From assembly GCA_011037195.1 (NCBI GenBank), contig JAAEAF010014722.1:1-64000 (forward strand): a stretch of DNA of 64,000 bases. The letters run 5' to 3'. A program made the translations under genes and the position numbers. Below are positions 11,335-22,639 of this stretch, one piece after another. This DNA is from Triatoma infestans (taxonomy: Eukaryota; Arthropoda; Insecta; Hemiptera; Reduviidae). Numbering within the stretch: the stretch's first letter is position 1; each line of letters begins with the position of its first letter. Below the pieces are notes generated by a model. That model was not told the DNA's origin, did no database searches, and was given only the letters and a program-made list of their open reading frames with translations.

Positions 11335-12150
11335 GGTGGCAACTAAAGAAATATTTGCAGTGGAAGAGAGGGGATGAAACACGGAAATAGGCAGCGTTTT
11401 GGTTTAAACGTTTCATAAGTGGGGATCTTAAAATGAAGAGCCAAGATCAGTTCTGCCATCGGTTGTCAATGATGATAAATTGCTCGAAATGTGGAAGCAT
11501 GATCTCTATGCGACCACTCGAACATTATCTACCATAATAGGGGGGCTTCAAACGCCACGGCGAGCCGCCATCCAGAAAGCTGCGTAATTTAAGAGCAAGA
11601 TCAGATGAATTATCAGAGTTCCAAGTCAAATAGCGTGTTTACAAAAATTTGCTCCAAAATCCAAAAGAAGAGTAATTAGTGATGAAAAGAATTTTTCCTT
11701 TGAATAATTAAAAAGCGTAACCAGTAGTTACCACAAGGCTGCGTTGCCTAATTAGGCGTTTAGCCAAAATCAGGGGGGAAAAAGGCATGCGTTGTGTTAG
11801 CTGAAACTTTAAAGGTGTTTTGCATTTTGAGCTTGTTCCAGATACACTCCTCCGGGTAAGCGGCGTTAAATAGTGGGGAAGTCATTTTCCATGTTTGGAA
11901 TTTCACACGAGTGACGACCTCCTAGGTCCCCGGACCTTAAACCGTGCGACTTTTTCATAAGGGTTCGACATAAAAGATACATTGTACGTTCCACCGCTTC
12001 CGCATGATTTAGCCGAAATGAAAGACCGTATCGCCGCCCACTTAGTGCCCTACTATAGATATTGAACAAGGTGTGTGGCGTGAAGTAAATTAAGTCGAGT
12101 TAATGTGTGCCGTGTCACATGTGTTACACACATTGAACATTTATAGGTGC
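11335..12150 (+). pseudogene. Degenerate Tc1/mariner transposase
   Basis: Plus-strand translation in broken frames gives pieces of a mariner transposase: 'TFHKWG', 'SVVNDDKLLEMWKHDLYATT' (second half of the N-terminal HTH with the linker), 'KSKRRVISDEKNF' (the first catalytic D region), and near 11,930-12,100 'PxTVRLF', then 'LAEMKDRIAAHLV' and 'NKVWRE', the C-terminal end. Stops and frameshifts occur throughout. Related fragments lie at 14,246-15,205. Not functional. Confidence 0.7.
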
Positions 12151-12263
12151 CAAAAAAACTCTTGGTTCCTTTTTCCAATGATGCTAGTTTAGTTATGGTA
12201 AGTTGAATACTTTTGTAAAGGGATCCGAATCTTTCAATAGAAAATATCATTCAAGTGAAAGAT

Positions 12264-12597
12264 TCATAGGATCCGAAGAGCGGAGAAGCATATTAAATGA
12301 ATCGAAGTTAGTTACTCCCCGCCTAGGCCAGACTAGGAAAGGCAGTTCGATTCATATAAATAGTGAGACAGCAGTAAAGTTTAGGACAGTTTACGACCAG
12401 TCAGCAACCTATCTACTACCTTCTCATCACTCAGCCAGTCTGTCTCTTTATATTTCTCTCGCTACCTAACTTCTCTTTTACTGTAAAGTCCTTGCAGTTT
12501 GTGTGTTCTATTTATTATACAGTGTTCAGCATATCATCTAGTTTATTTCTCTAGAATATATTCTCTCTAATTCTCTCTCCTTCTCACATCCATTATT
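12264..12597 (+). mobile_element. LTR-like element, subfamily A, copy 2
   Basis: Runs from ATAGGATCCGAAGAGCGGAG to CCATTATT on the plus strand. It contains a TATA box (ttcatataaatag, about 12,351), 'gaccagtcagcaacctatct', 'ctctcgctaccta' and a pyrimidine-rich 3' part. It is colinear with 5,792-6,130 (inverted) and 25,852-27,101. It starts within an inverted repeat, gaatctttca/tgaaagattc, at 12,227-12,264. The open frame 12,203-12,469 is a translation of the repeat. Confidence 0.65.
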
Positions 12598-14245
12598 CTT
12601 TTCTTACAATAAATTTTCGTAACCCCTGAAAACCTTTCGAAACGCCCTTGTAATTGTGCTGGATGCCAGAAATATATTTTCAAATATATTTTATTTGAAA
12701 AATATCAAGAAAAATCTAACATTCGCTGGCAAAAAGGGTACACACAGGTAGAAGACTACAGTTACAGAAAGAGTTCAAAGGACCTGGTCAGCTTTGTCTT
12801 TTAGAGTTCAGAGAACTTTGGTAGCTTTGTCTTTTCACCCCTTCTCATAGGGGAAGATTTGTACTAACAAGAGAAGGCATTCTTTAAAGACAGTCTGAAC
12901 TAGACATTCAATCAGAACACTCGTACCAAGAATCGCTTTCTTAGCATCTGTGCCAGTCATAAGTTAAAACATAACTTGTTTCAGTATATTAATAACCATA
13001 TTATTGTGTTATTGAAAATTAATATATTTAATTTAATCTACCAGTGTTTTCTTAAATATTTCTTATTACTTCTCTTCTCTTTGAACATACTCTTTTTTCG
13101 GATAAATTCACTAACTCATTGTGTGTTAAATCACGCTTTCAATTAAATGATTTTCCGAATTTGAAATTCTAGCAAAGCTTGGAGAAAACCAGTTTATTCC
13201 TAGTTTAACACCAGTTTATTCACGTTTTTGCTTTCCAAAATTTAAATTCAAACTATTTGAGTATATGCCCAAATACAGCTGTTACAAAATCAGCTGATTA
13301 ATTGAAAGAGATAAAGAGATATATCTAACGTCATGGGGATTATTGTACAATACTAAAACTTATTTTTGTCAAGTTTCTATTAAACTTATACAACACAACT
13401 GACAACTGAACAATTATTATATCCTGTTAGTTAGGAATAAAACATACAAGGACTATGAGATAAGTTGTGGTTTTATGCAAATAATTATATTGTATTGTAT
13501 TAATATAATATAGTATAATGTGTAGTGTATATGTATAAAACAAACCAAGGTAATTCCTAAATATATCACCTACATTGTAAGAGTGCATGTTCAACGTATG
13601 TAGTAGTATGTTGGTAACTTAAACTAACATTGGGGGAATTTCCCATACAGTTCTTTAATATTTACATAGCGTGTTCTTGAAATATAAAACTTAATTATTA
13701 ATAAAGAAAAAAAATTTAAATAGGTTAGAAAAAAGAAAAATATATACGTATAATTTTAAATATGACATGAAGATCTAATAGTTTTTTTTTTTTAAATGTT
13801 AGTCCTAACATAAGCTAAACCTTCTACATTTCAACAACTTTTTGAACTGCTTTATTATATCCTTTTTCTTCTTGTTTAAGTTGTTTACAGGCGGATTTCT
13901 TTGAAACAGTTTGGGTTGTGGTTTTAGCATGTTCTGAGTAGACGTTTGCTGTCTATGAGATCATTCAAGTTTGTGGGTTTATTGATAGGAATCTTGTAAT
14001 CACTGAATGGGCTTTCTTCATGAATCAAAGATGACCCTCCGGTCATTCCAGCCTAACAATTGCAGTCATCCAATAATATCCTATGCATCACACAATAAAC
14101 GCAGGGCCTGCAAAAATAGTTGGAGTGTAGAACTACTTGGGTTTAACTTAACCGCCCGCACACTAACTCATTTTATACTTTAAAGATAGCTAACTATATT
14201 CCATGCACTCACATTGATCTCCGAATGGGCCATATTGCTTTTTTA
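12598..14245. other. Unassigned DNA
   Basis: Mostly AT-rich. 12,740-12,960 has two imperfect direct repeats of 'ctttgtctttt' and may be another LTR. 13,880-14,130 is less AT-rich without recognisable coding motifs. No gene is supported. Confidence 0.45.
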
Positions 14246-15205
14246 GTTCAGACGTTTGGTTCAAACGTTTCATAAGTGGGGGACACCAGTCTTGAAATGA
14301 AGAGCCAAGAACAGGTCTTCCATTGGTGGTCGATGATGAGAAATTGCTCGAAGTGTGGAAGCATGATCTCTATGTGACCACTCGTTATCTACCATAGTAG
14401 AGGTGTTTCAAGCATGACAGCCAATCTCTCACTTAGAAACTGCCTCTAGCGGCAAGAGAAACTGAGTTAAAGTCAGACCATTTTTGTACACACGCTAGCT
14501 GACTTGGCGCTCTGATAATTCATCTGATCTTGGTCTTAAATTCCGAACATTCAGCTTTTTGGATGGCGTTGGATTTCAGCGTTTAAAACCTCTTGTTGAA
14601 GGTGAACAAATATGACTCGACGTTTTACTGTACAAGGTCAACTTAAAGTTGAAATATATTGTCATGAAATCAATAGCCAGAATATTTGCCGCATAAAACT
14701 GGATTCACTAGCTACCGCATCAAGGCGCCACCATTGTGCTACAAAGCGGATGTCAACCACGCATTACTCCTTCAGCCACGCCCACAACAATGTATTGAAA
14801 ACAATGTGTTTCAAGCATGACAGCCAATCTCTCACCTAAAAGCTGCCTCTAGCGGTAAGAGAAATTGAGTTTAAAGTCGGACCATTTTTGTACACACGCT
14901 AGCTGACTTGGCGCTCTGATAATTCATCTGACCTTGGTCTTAAATTCCGAACATTCAGCTTTTTGGATGGCGGCTCAACGTGGCGTTTGAAGCTCCTACT
15001 ATGGTAGATAACGAGTGGTCGCATAGAGATCATGCTTCCACACTTCGAGCAATTTGTCATCATCGACAACCCATGGAAGACCTGATCTTGGCTCTTCATT
15101 TTAAGACTGGGTGTCCCCCACTTATGAAACGTATAAACCAAAATGCTGCCTATTTCCGTGCTTCATCCCCTCACTTTTGTCGATCGCTTTTAGAGCCAGT
15201 CACCA
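14246..15205. pseudogene. Rearranged cluster of mariner fragments with inverted and direct repeats
   Basis: 14,246-14,408 (plus) and 14,985-15,150 (minus) are inverted copies of the same transposase segment ('FHKWGTP', then 'EVWKHDLY') also seen at 11,390-11,530. Between them, 14,409-14,568 and 14,810-14,969 are direct repeats of about 160 bp, nearly identical by eye, sharing 'catgacagccaatctctcac', 'gctagctgacttggcgctct' and 'cattcagctttttggatggc'. Open frames 14,612-14,839, 14,899-15,141 and 14,980-15,210 are shifted translations of this material. No functional gene. Confidence 0.65.
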
Positions 15206-15342
15206 ATTAACTTGGAACAGTAAGGCGAATCATCAATTTTACTTACAGAATCAGTCTACAATAATTGAACTTTGAAGAATACGTGAACCTAAGAATCAAC
15301 CGTCAGATAAACCTTAATTTTGAATGTTCACCTCGCTAGACA

Positions 15343-15351
15343 TTGTGCACG

Positions 15352-15387
<36 letters not shown>
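15343..15387. repeat. (AC)n microsatellite
   Basis: GCAC units followed by an uninterrupted CA repeat. It explains the 'VCVCVCVCV' segment of the minus-strand frame 15,336-15,536, which is not a gene. Confidence 0.9.
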
Positions 15388-15388
<1 letters not shown>

Positions 15389-15807
15389 ACAGACCATTCG
15401 CTATAAATATTTTTTTTGTTTTTGTCATTGGGGGACCATAAAACATGTGTTTCCTTTGTAAACTTAAATGATCGCAATTCTTCCTCTTACCAGGTGTAAG
15501 AGAAACTAATAAATGATCTCTAATACACTCGTACAATACTGAATCCTACATAATATCAAATTTTATTGCCTGGATAAGTTCTGCTAGAGTTTAAATATCA
15601 TACGCATTCACACCGAATAATCTAAAATTTTAGGAAATATCTAAATACTACAGCACTACTACTGGATTAAATTGTTGTCCAGAAGACTTTGGAAGGCAAA
15701 AAGCAAACCCGAATAGCACTTGAAATTTTAACATCAAGATTTTCCCAGAACACCTACCTTCTAAATGTCAACTTTTGTGGGAAAATGTTTGCAAAAAAAA
15801 AAAAAAA

Positions 15808-16482
15808 ATCTGATGTGAAACACTCACACAACTATGTCTTACTCCAGTTCTCAAAATTGTAATTGACAAATGTTATACTTAGTGTACCAAATTTAATGAA
15901 ATTCGTCGAAAACTGAAAAAAAAAAACTGTTCAGGAAAAGCGCACTTCAAGTTTACTAATTTCTATGAAACTCAGAATTTTGGCTATCTATTTATTTCCA
16001 ATTCATTTTGTTTGAATGATAGAACTATGATAGCACTTTAAAGAAAAACATAACCCCACCCCTCCCCTAAAAGTGCCCTTAAATGAATTTTTCCAGAGAA
16101 ATGTTTCAAATAAGAGTTGTAGCTCTTTGTATGTATAGTTGATGTACCAAGTTTGAAGAAAATCATCGGAGCCATTTTTGAGAACAAAAAGTAAAAATCT
16201 AAAAATAAGCAGTTAGTAAAGTGGTACTTCCGGTTGAGGAATTTTGACCGCTGACCTACTATCGGATCCCATAGTGATACCTAAACGGAATATCAAGTTT
16301 GAACTTTCTACAATTTTTCGATTTAGAGCTATGCTGTTCACATACATGCACACACACAGACCTTTTTGCTAAAAACCACTCTTTTGGACTCAGGGAACCT
16401 CAAAACGGATATTTCCGGTAAAAACTCGATATCGAAAATTTGACACGATTACAATACTTCCTCTTACTAGGAGTGAGAGAAA
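15808..16482 (+). mobile_element. HINE-like element H3 (one internal module)
   Basis: It starts TCTGATGTGAAACACTCACA after an A-run and carries a decayed copy of the 5' subterminal box. It ends with the hairpin CTTCCTCTTACTAGGAGTGAGAG. Only one of the two usual ~300-bp modules is present, so it is about 675 bp rather than about 1,000 bp. CACTTCAAGTTT and TACTTCCGGTT mark the module starts. The CA microsatellite is short (about 16,342-16,356). Confidence 0.8.
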
Positions 16483-16925
16483 ATAATAATAATTATAATT
16501 ATAGGACAGTTAAGCGTTTCTAGTTTAAAGAAAATCGTTGATAATCTTTTCTATCAAAATTTCAAAACCTTCTGAAAAACTAATTCTATAAAGTAGAGTA
16601 TTACCATTCAATCAATTTTCTTAAAAATCTAGCTTTCTAGTCATGCTTTTTAATATAGCTTAATATTATATTAAATATATATGGTAGAACTATATATTTT
16701 ATGCTGTAGGACTTCAGAAGTAAATTTAATATTACTGTCCCGCCAAAAAGTCTCCTGAAAAAGACATTTTTCCGGGATAACATGTTTCAAATAAAAGTGA
16801 CACTAATATTTATGTGTGTGTAGATACTATATAATCGCCTCAGTTTTGGAATAGTTGATAGAACGCAACACTTCCTCTTATAACGGACTATAAAGGAAGT
16901 AAAAAAATAAATAAAATTAAAAAAT
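16483..16925 (+). repeat. Degenerate HINE-like remnant
   Basis: Scattered matches to the family continue directly after H3: 'tttaaagaaaatcgttgata', 'tttcaaataaaagtgac', 'aacacttcctcttata'. No intact ends. Confidence 0.45.
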
Positions 16926-18331
16926 CATAGTTTTAAATTTCAAAATAAGATATTTGAATTTAGATCATTAAAAAAGTAAAAATAATAATAATTATCTAAC
17001 TTAATAATTCAATCAGTCATATACAGTTATAATGTCTACATTTTTATGGGCGTGTGCAATGGATTCGTATTACGTCAGTAAAAAGAAAGCCAAGCTTACA
17101 ACTTGCATGTGGATATTCAAATCATTAAATTATTTACTTTCACCAACATTTTATTAAAGAATTTAATTAATAAATGTGCAAAAATAAATTTAAATAATAT
17201 GAAATTTATTTAAAATAAAATAGAATGACAAATACACGTCTACATGTGCGAGAATGTGAGCGAGGATAGTGAAATAAAGGTAAAGGTTACAAATTATTTA
17301 TCAAGGATTTCTATTTGAAAAATAACCACTCTAAATGAGTCATTATTCAATAATTTAAATAGGCCAACTAGTTTTTGAACAAATTGATACAATTGTATGT
17401 ATACACATTAATTGAAAAAAAAAAAAAAAAATTGGTTTTTACTATAGGAATGTTAATTATGTATAACTAAAAACAAAATCCATTACATAAGTACACCTAT
17501 TCATTTACTCGGTATTTTAATTTTGAAAATTTAATTTATAAAAATATTGAAAACTAGAAATATTTAAAAAAAAAAAAAGTTATGTAACAAATACATTTAA
17601 AAAAAAACAAGGTCATTTTATTAGTTAGTGTAGGTAAATTCCATAATTGATTATGCGAAGAATATCGTTCATCGATTCTATCTAATATTTTTGAACATTG
17701 TTGAATTTTTATGAAAGACCATCATCTTATAGGTTAATGAAAGTTTAGAGGAGTTCGGATTAACCACTACACTTCAGGCTAAATTGGCAATAAGACAGAA
17801 TAGTCTTTCATACGTATATGCATTGAGAGGGATCTACAGATATGGCTAGCTGATATGTGCAACTAATTAGATATATACCGTTCGCATTCATGTAATCTCT
17901 CCTTTCCCCCCCCAAAACACCACTACACACTTTTTTCAAGACTGCTAAATGTAATGTACAAATATATAGACAAATTAATCCATATATGCAGCCAGTACAG
18001 GTTATATTAAAAATCTGCAAAAAAAATATGAAATTTATACAATTCCATAAATTGTGTTAATCCATATATTACGAACTGCTGTTTTTTTTTAACATATTCT
18101 TCGCGTGACTAAATTATGTCACTAATCTTGAACATTGAAATCAGTGCCCTAGAAGCGGTGTTTGCAGACAAAGAAAACATATTTTATGAGTTAAGGTTGG
18201 AATGTTTACTTTGTTTACTTACTTATTTTAGCGTTGCGGTTAGTGTTTATTCCTGTTTGGTTTAATTTATTTTATATTAAAAGACTTTTTTAAAAGAAAG
18301 ATATGTCTTCTTTTTTTTTAACATTGCATTT
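16926..18331. other. Unassigned AT-rich DNA
   Basis: No gene is recognised. 18,150-18,330 resembles 41,310-41,480 (shared 'gcggttagtgt/cg.att', 'ttcctg.ttggttt', 'aagaaagatatgtctt'), so an unclassified dispersed repeat is present. The minus frame 17,808-18,020 has no family resemblance. Confidence 0.45.
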
Positions 18332-18735
18332 TTACTTTCTCTTACTCCTAGTAAGAGAATCGTGTCAAAATTACCAAAATTGAGTTATCATGGGATATAT
18401 GTTTGGAAGTTCCATGAGTACGAAATCATCTGTGAGTGTGTATGAACAAAATATATGTCAAAAACAAAAAACCGCAGGAGATTACTATCATTTAGATGCA
18501 ATACCCTATCTAACACAAAGGTTCGGGCAAAATGCATCAACCGAAGTGAGATTAACTGAATGTTTTTCAAAAAATTTTCAGTTTTCTGCAATTTCTTTTC
18601 TAAAGTGGCTCTAAAAGAGCCATTAACTTGAATATATTATCTGCCCCTTAAATACGTATCACTTTTATTTGAAACATTTCCCTGGGGAAAAATGGACTTT
18701 TTTTTTGAGGAACAGTTCTGGGGGGACACTTAACG
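18332..18735 (-). repeat. Diverged HINE-like fragment
   Basis: It starts TACTTTCTCTTACTCCTAGTAAGAG, the terminal hairpin of the family. This is followed by 'atcgtgtcaaaatt', 'gagtacgaaa' and 'atcacttttatttgaaacatt' in family order. Frames 18,388-18,591 and 18,390-18,614 lie in it and are not genes. Confidence 0.65.
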
Positions 18736-18749
18736 CTAAGCATTCTTCT

Positions 18750-19265
18750 TCTAAAGCATCAAAGATATTATGCGTGATAGCTCCTGCTTTATTTTGGGGT
18801 CATCAACCGAGTTTCCAGGCGTTCGACTAACATTAGTATAATGGGTATGAGATGGAGTGAATTGGGTTTAAGAGATGAATAAAACTGATAATAATGCTAA
18901 ACACTATATGATGAAGAAGTAACACAAACTGCCAAGACTTTACACATATTATAAGAGAAATTAGGTAGCGAAAGATTTAGAATAAGTGAAGAGAACGGTA
19001 ATAGTTGGTTGTTGACTCGTTGTTAATTGTTGTAAGATTGTCCCTTGTAGGGCTACTAGCACAGCTGTATATATACGAGTCTCCCACTCTAGTCTGGCTG
19101 GCCTAAGTAGCGAGTGAGATTCTTAATTTTGTGTGTGTGTGTGTCTCTCTCTCTCTCTCTGCTTTAGATCCCTCTTTTCGGATCCTATTACAATCAGCAT
19201 GTTATGTTAAAAAACAGTGTGATAACATAGACTTTGCACAAAGCAATATCAGTTTATATATACTC
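18750..19265. repeat. CCGGTTTCG repeat (family P-A) split by an LTR
   Basis: 18,755-18,836 matches the arm of the 1-289 element ('tgatagc.cctgct', 'ggggtcatcaaccga', 'ggcgttcg'). 19,193-19,265 continues with 'aaaacagtgtgataacatag', 'tgcacaaagcaatatcagtt'. The LTR-like element at 18,837-19,192 lies exactly between the two halves. Confidence 0.65.
18837..19192 (-). mobile_element. LTR-like element, subfamily C (solo)
   Basis: On the minus strand it reads TGTAATAGGATCCGAAAAGAGG to CCCATTATA, the same termini as subfamilies A and B. It has a TATA box in 'cgtatatatacagc' and a TC/GT-rich tract. It is flanked by attag (18,832-18,836) and atcag (19,193-19,197), a near-match target duplication. The host sequence is a P-A repeat, so both boundaries are independently fixed. 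No internal region: a solo LTR. Confidence 0.65.
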
Positions 19266-19571
19266 CGTAGATTTTGCTCTATGCAAGTCTATATGTATAA
19301 TCGCCAACCCCAACAAGTCTTCTAAAGTACCACTTGAAAAAAAACATATGGTTGGTTGTTGCCACCTATATAATATTAATATACATTAGAATTATTACTA
19401 GAATTGAAATTTTTAGAAAATCGATTAAGCGAAAATGCGACTTTATACTATAATAAGTTGTTAGTTTGGGGGGGGGGGGATTTTCTCGAAAATGGCTATA
19501 AGGATTATCTTTAATCTTGGTGCGCTAAGACTGCACTTTTATTTCATTATTTTTACAAAAAAAAAAAAAAA

Positions 19572-20582
19572 TCTGGTGTGAAACACTCACACAACTTTCT
19601 CTTACTCCAGTTCTCAAAATTATAATTGACAAATTTTATAGTTTCTGTACCAAATTTAATGAAATTTAACGAAAACTGAAAAAACTGTTCAGTAAAAGCG
19701 CACTTCCGGTTTACTAATTTTCTTGAAACTCGGAATTACAGCCATCTATTTATTTCTAATTAATTTTCTTTGGATGATAGAATTGTATAATCAATTATGA
19801 CAGCACTTTAGAGAAAAACATAACTCCACCCCTCCCCACAAAAAAATGCCCTTAAATGATCTTTTCCAGAGAAATGTTTTGAATAAAAGTTGTAGATCTT
19901 TGTATGTTTACTTTATATACGAAGTTTCAAGAAAATCATTTGAGCTATTTTTGAAAAAAATTGCGAAAAAGTGAAAAAGTCATTTAGTAAAGTGGTAAAG
20001 TAAACGCACTTCCGGTTATCCGATTTTTTTTCCAAACTTGGAATTTTAATAACATATTTAACTCTAATTAACATTTTTTAGATGACAGAATTGTTTAATA
20101 AACTGAAATAGCAGTTAAGATGAAAACTTAACCCCACCGCTCCCCCAGGATGTGCCCTTAAATGAATTTTTCCGGAGAAGTTTCAAATAAAAGTTGTAGC
20201 TTTCTGTATGTGTAGTTGATATACCAAGTTTAAAGAAAATCGTCGAAGCCATTTTTGAGAAAAACGCAAAAACGTAAAAAAAAAAAACTAGTAAAGTGGT
20301 ATTTCCGGTTGAGGAATTTTGACAGATGACCCACTGTCAGATCCTATAGTGGATCTAAACGAAATATCAAATTTCAACTTTCTATGGTTTTTCGTATTTG
20401 AGCTATGCTGTTCACACATATACATACACACACACACACACACACACACAGACCAATTGCTAAAAACCTATTTTTTTGGACTCATAGGGATCTCAAAACG
20501 GATATTACCGGTAAAAACTCGATATCGAAAATTTATACACGATTACAATACTTCCTCTTATTAGGAGGAATAAGAGAAAGTA
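19572..20582 (+). mobile_element. HINE-like element H4 (near-complete, 1,011 bp)
   Basis: It starts TCTGGTGTGAAACACTCACA directly after an A-run, with the 5' box ACTTTCTCTTACTCC. Module starts occur at about 19,701, 20,007 and 20,300 (CACTTCCGGT, CACTTCCGGT, TATTTCCGGT), giving two modules of about 300 bp. A (CA)n microsatellite lies at 20,425-20,451, and a terminal hairpin ends with TAAGAGAAAGTA. Overlapping frames (20,319-20,629) are translations of the microsatellite and flanks. Confidence 0.85.
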
Positions 20583-21638
20583 AAAATCATTTTAGGCACT
20601 TGTATGGGAATTTGTGGTGTTATAATTAGAAAAGTAATTTGATTTGTGATTTCATTGTTGGCGTTATAAGTTGTAAAGATACTTCTACCCTATTTAACAG
20701 GGTAAGTATTTATTCCCCACTACCGTTATATTTTAATGTTAAGGACGATTGTAAAAACTGATTTGTAAAGAAAATTTGTAAGAGAGTGTCGTGTGATTGT
20801 TAGACAACTTTTTTTTAAATTATAATTATTCTATGTATATTCTATGTATATTCTAATGTAATATTTTAAACGTTTATAAACTCGACAACTTTCATATATA
20901 CTTTCGACCAAAGTCGGCTGTTGTAGTTCAAGTGAGTTGCCGAAATTTAAGGAATTTTGGTATAATACTATTTCTACAAGAAGTAAACAAATCTTGAGGA
21001 AATTTTCTCTGTTTCACAAAAAAGACATATCTGCAAAAATTTATCAGTTACTCAATGTGTTTTCTTTCTTTTTTCAACATCCAAGACCTAGTATTTTTTT
21101 TGTTGTTGGTTTGGATAAACAACTAATGATACTTTGGTTAACCTAAATGGAGAACGCGGCCATAAAGAGCCACTTTTACTGCTTTTAGTTTTTATAGTGG
21201 CTTTTGGTTTCACCCTAAAGTAGACTTTAAACGTGATAGAATTTAAAAACAAAAAAAAAAGTTGATTAACAGATTAAACTTACATTGAATTAAAACGTGT
21301 TACTAAAATTTCTTTTGTAAGTTTATGAAAGCAAAAGATAAGTGGAATAGTCCTGGTGAAGTGTGAGAGAGATATAGACTTAGTTAGACACGGAGAGCAC
21401 TCAGAGTGTCAATTTAAAATATATTTTTTGGGGGGGTAAAAACTACCTACCCTACTGTTTGCAATATTGGTGTGACCATTCGAAATTGAATTTACACCGG
21501 AAATACTTGGGAATTTTCACAAAAACCAGAGCGGACCTGCTGCATGTACGGCCCACAATCAAAACCAAGAAATGTTTGTGCACTATAAATTTAAATCTAA
21601 ATGAGCCCCCCCCCCCACACAAAACTCTCTAAAATTTT
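20583..21638. other. Unassigned DNA with part of an unclassified repeat
   Basis: 20,905-20,960 ('cgacc.aagtcggctgttgt') resembles 41,540-41,610, pointing to a dispersed repeat shared with the 18,150 and 41,310 stretches. The frame 20,937-21,146 has no recognisable domain. The remainder is AT-rich with a C-run at 21,607-21,617. Confidence 0.4.
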
Positions 21639-22608
21639 TACATTCTCTCACTCCTAGTATAATTTTCGATATCGAGTTTTCACCGGAAATATCCGTTTTA
21701 AGGTCCCTTGAGTCCAAAAAAGTGGTTTTTCGCAAATGGTGGTGTGTGTATGCATGTATGTATGTAAACAGCATAGCTCAAAAATGAAAAACTCAAACTT
21801 GATATTCCGTTTAGATATCACCATGGGATCTGACAGTACGTTATCTGTCAAAATTCCTCAACCGGAAGTACCACTTTACAAGTTTTTTTTTTTTTTACAT
21901 TTTTGCTATTTTCTCAAAAATGGCTCCAACGATTTTCTTCAAACTTGGTATATCAACTATACATACAAAGAGCTATAACTTTTATTTGTAACATTTCTCT
22001 GGGAAAATTCATTTAAGGGAAGTTATGGGGGATGGATGGGTGTTAGGTTTCATCTAAAGCGCTATTTCAGTTTATTACACAATTCTATCAATTAAATAAT
22101 GTTAATTATAATTGAATATGTTATTGAAATTCCGAGTGTGAAAAAAATCGAATAACCGGAAGTGCGTTTACTTTACGACATTACTAAATGACTTTTTTTT
22201 TCACTTTTTCACAATTTTCTCAAAAATGGCTCCGGCGATTTTTCTTGAAACATCCAATATAAACTAAACATACAAAGATCTACAACTTTTATTTAAAACA
22301 TTTCTCTGGGAAAATTCTTTTAAGGACATTATTAGGGGAGGGGTGGGGGTTATGTTTTTCTCTATAATGCTATCCATAGTTGATTATACAATTCTATCAC
22401 CCAAAGAAAATTAATTAGAAATAAATAGATGGCTAAAATTCCGAGTTTAAAGGAAATTAGTAAACCGGAAGTGCGCTTTTACTGAAATGTTTTTTTTTCA
22501 ATTTTCGCCGAATTTCATTAAATTTTGGTACACAAACTATAAAATTTGTCAATTTATAATTTTGAGAACTGGAGTAAGAGAAGAGTTGTGTGAGTGTTTC
22601 ACACCAGA
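21639..22608 (-). mobile_element. HINE-like element H5 (near-complete)
   Basis: Reading on the plus strand: a damaged terminal hairpin (ttctctcactcctag), TG microsatellite at 21,740-21,768, 'ctcaaccggaagtacc' (21,859), two modules with 'ataaccggaagtgcg' (22,153) and 'aaaccggaagtgcg' (22,462), then the 5' box in 'actggagtaagagaa' and the end gtgtttcacaccaga followed by a T-run. Frames 21,583-21,978 are translations of it. Confidence 0.85.
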
Positions 22609-22639
22609 TTTTTTATTTATCAAAAACTGTTTTAAATAA

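Noticed and set aside
15336..15536. Minus-strand frame with (VC)n stretch
   Set aside because: Direct translation of the (AC)n microsatellite.
20319..20629. Open frames rich in TH or HT repeats
   Set aside because: They translate the (CA)n microsatellite and flanks of HINE-like H4; the other frames in HINE-like copies (21,583-21,978; 27,487-27,780; 36,614-36,832; 40,341-40,613) are explained the same way.
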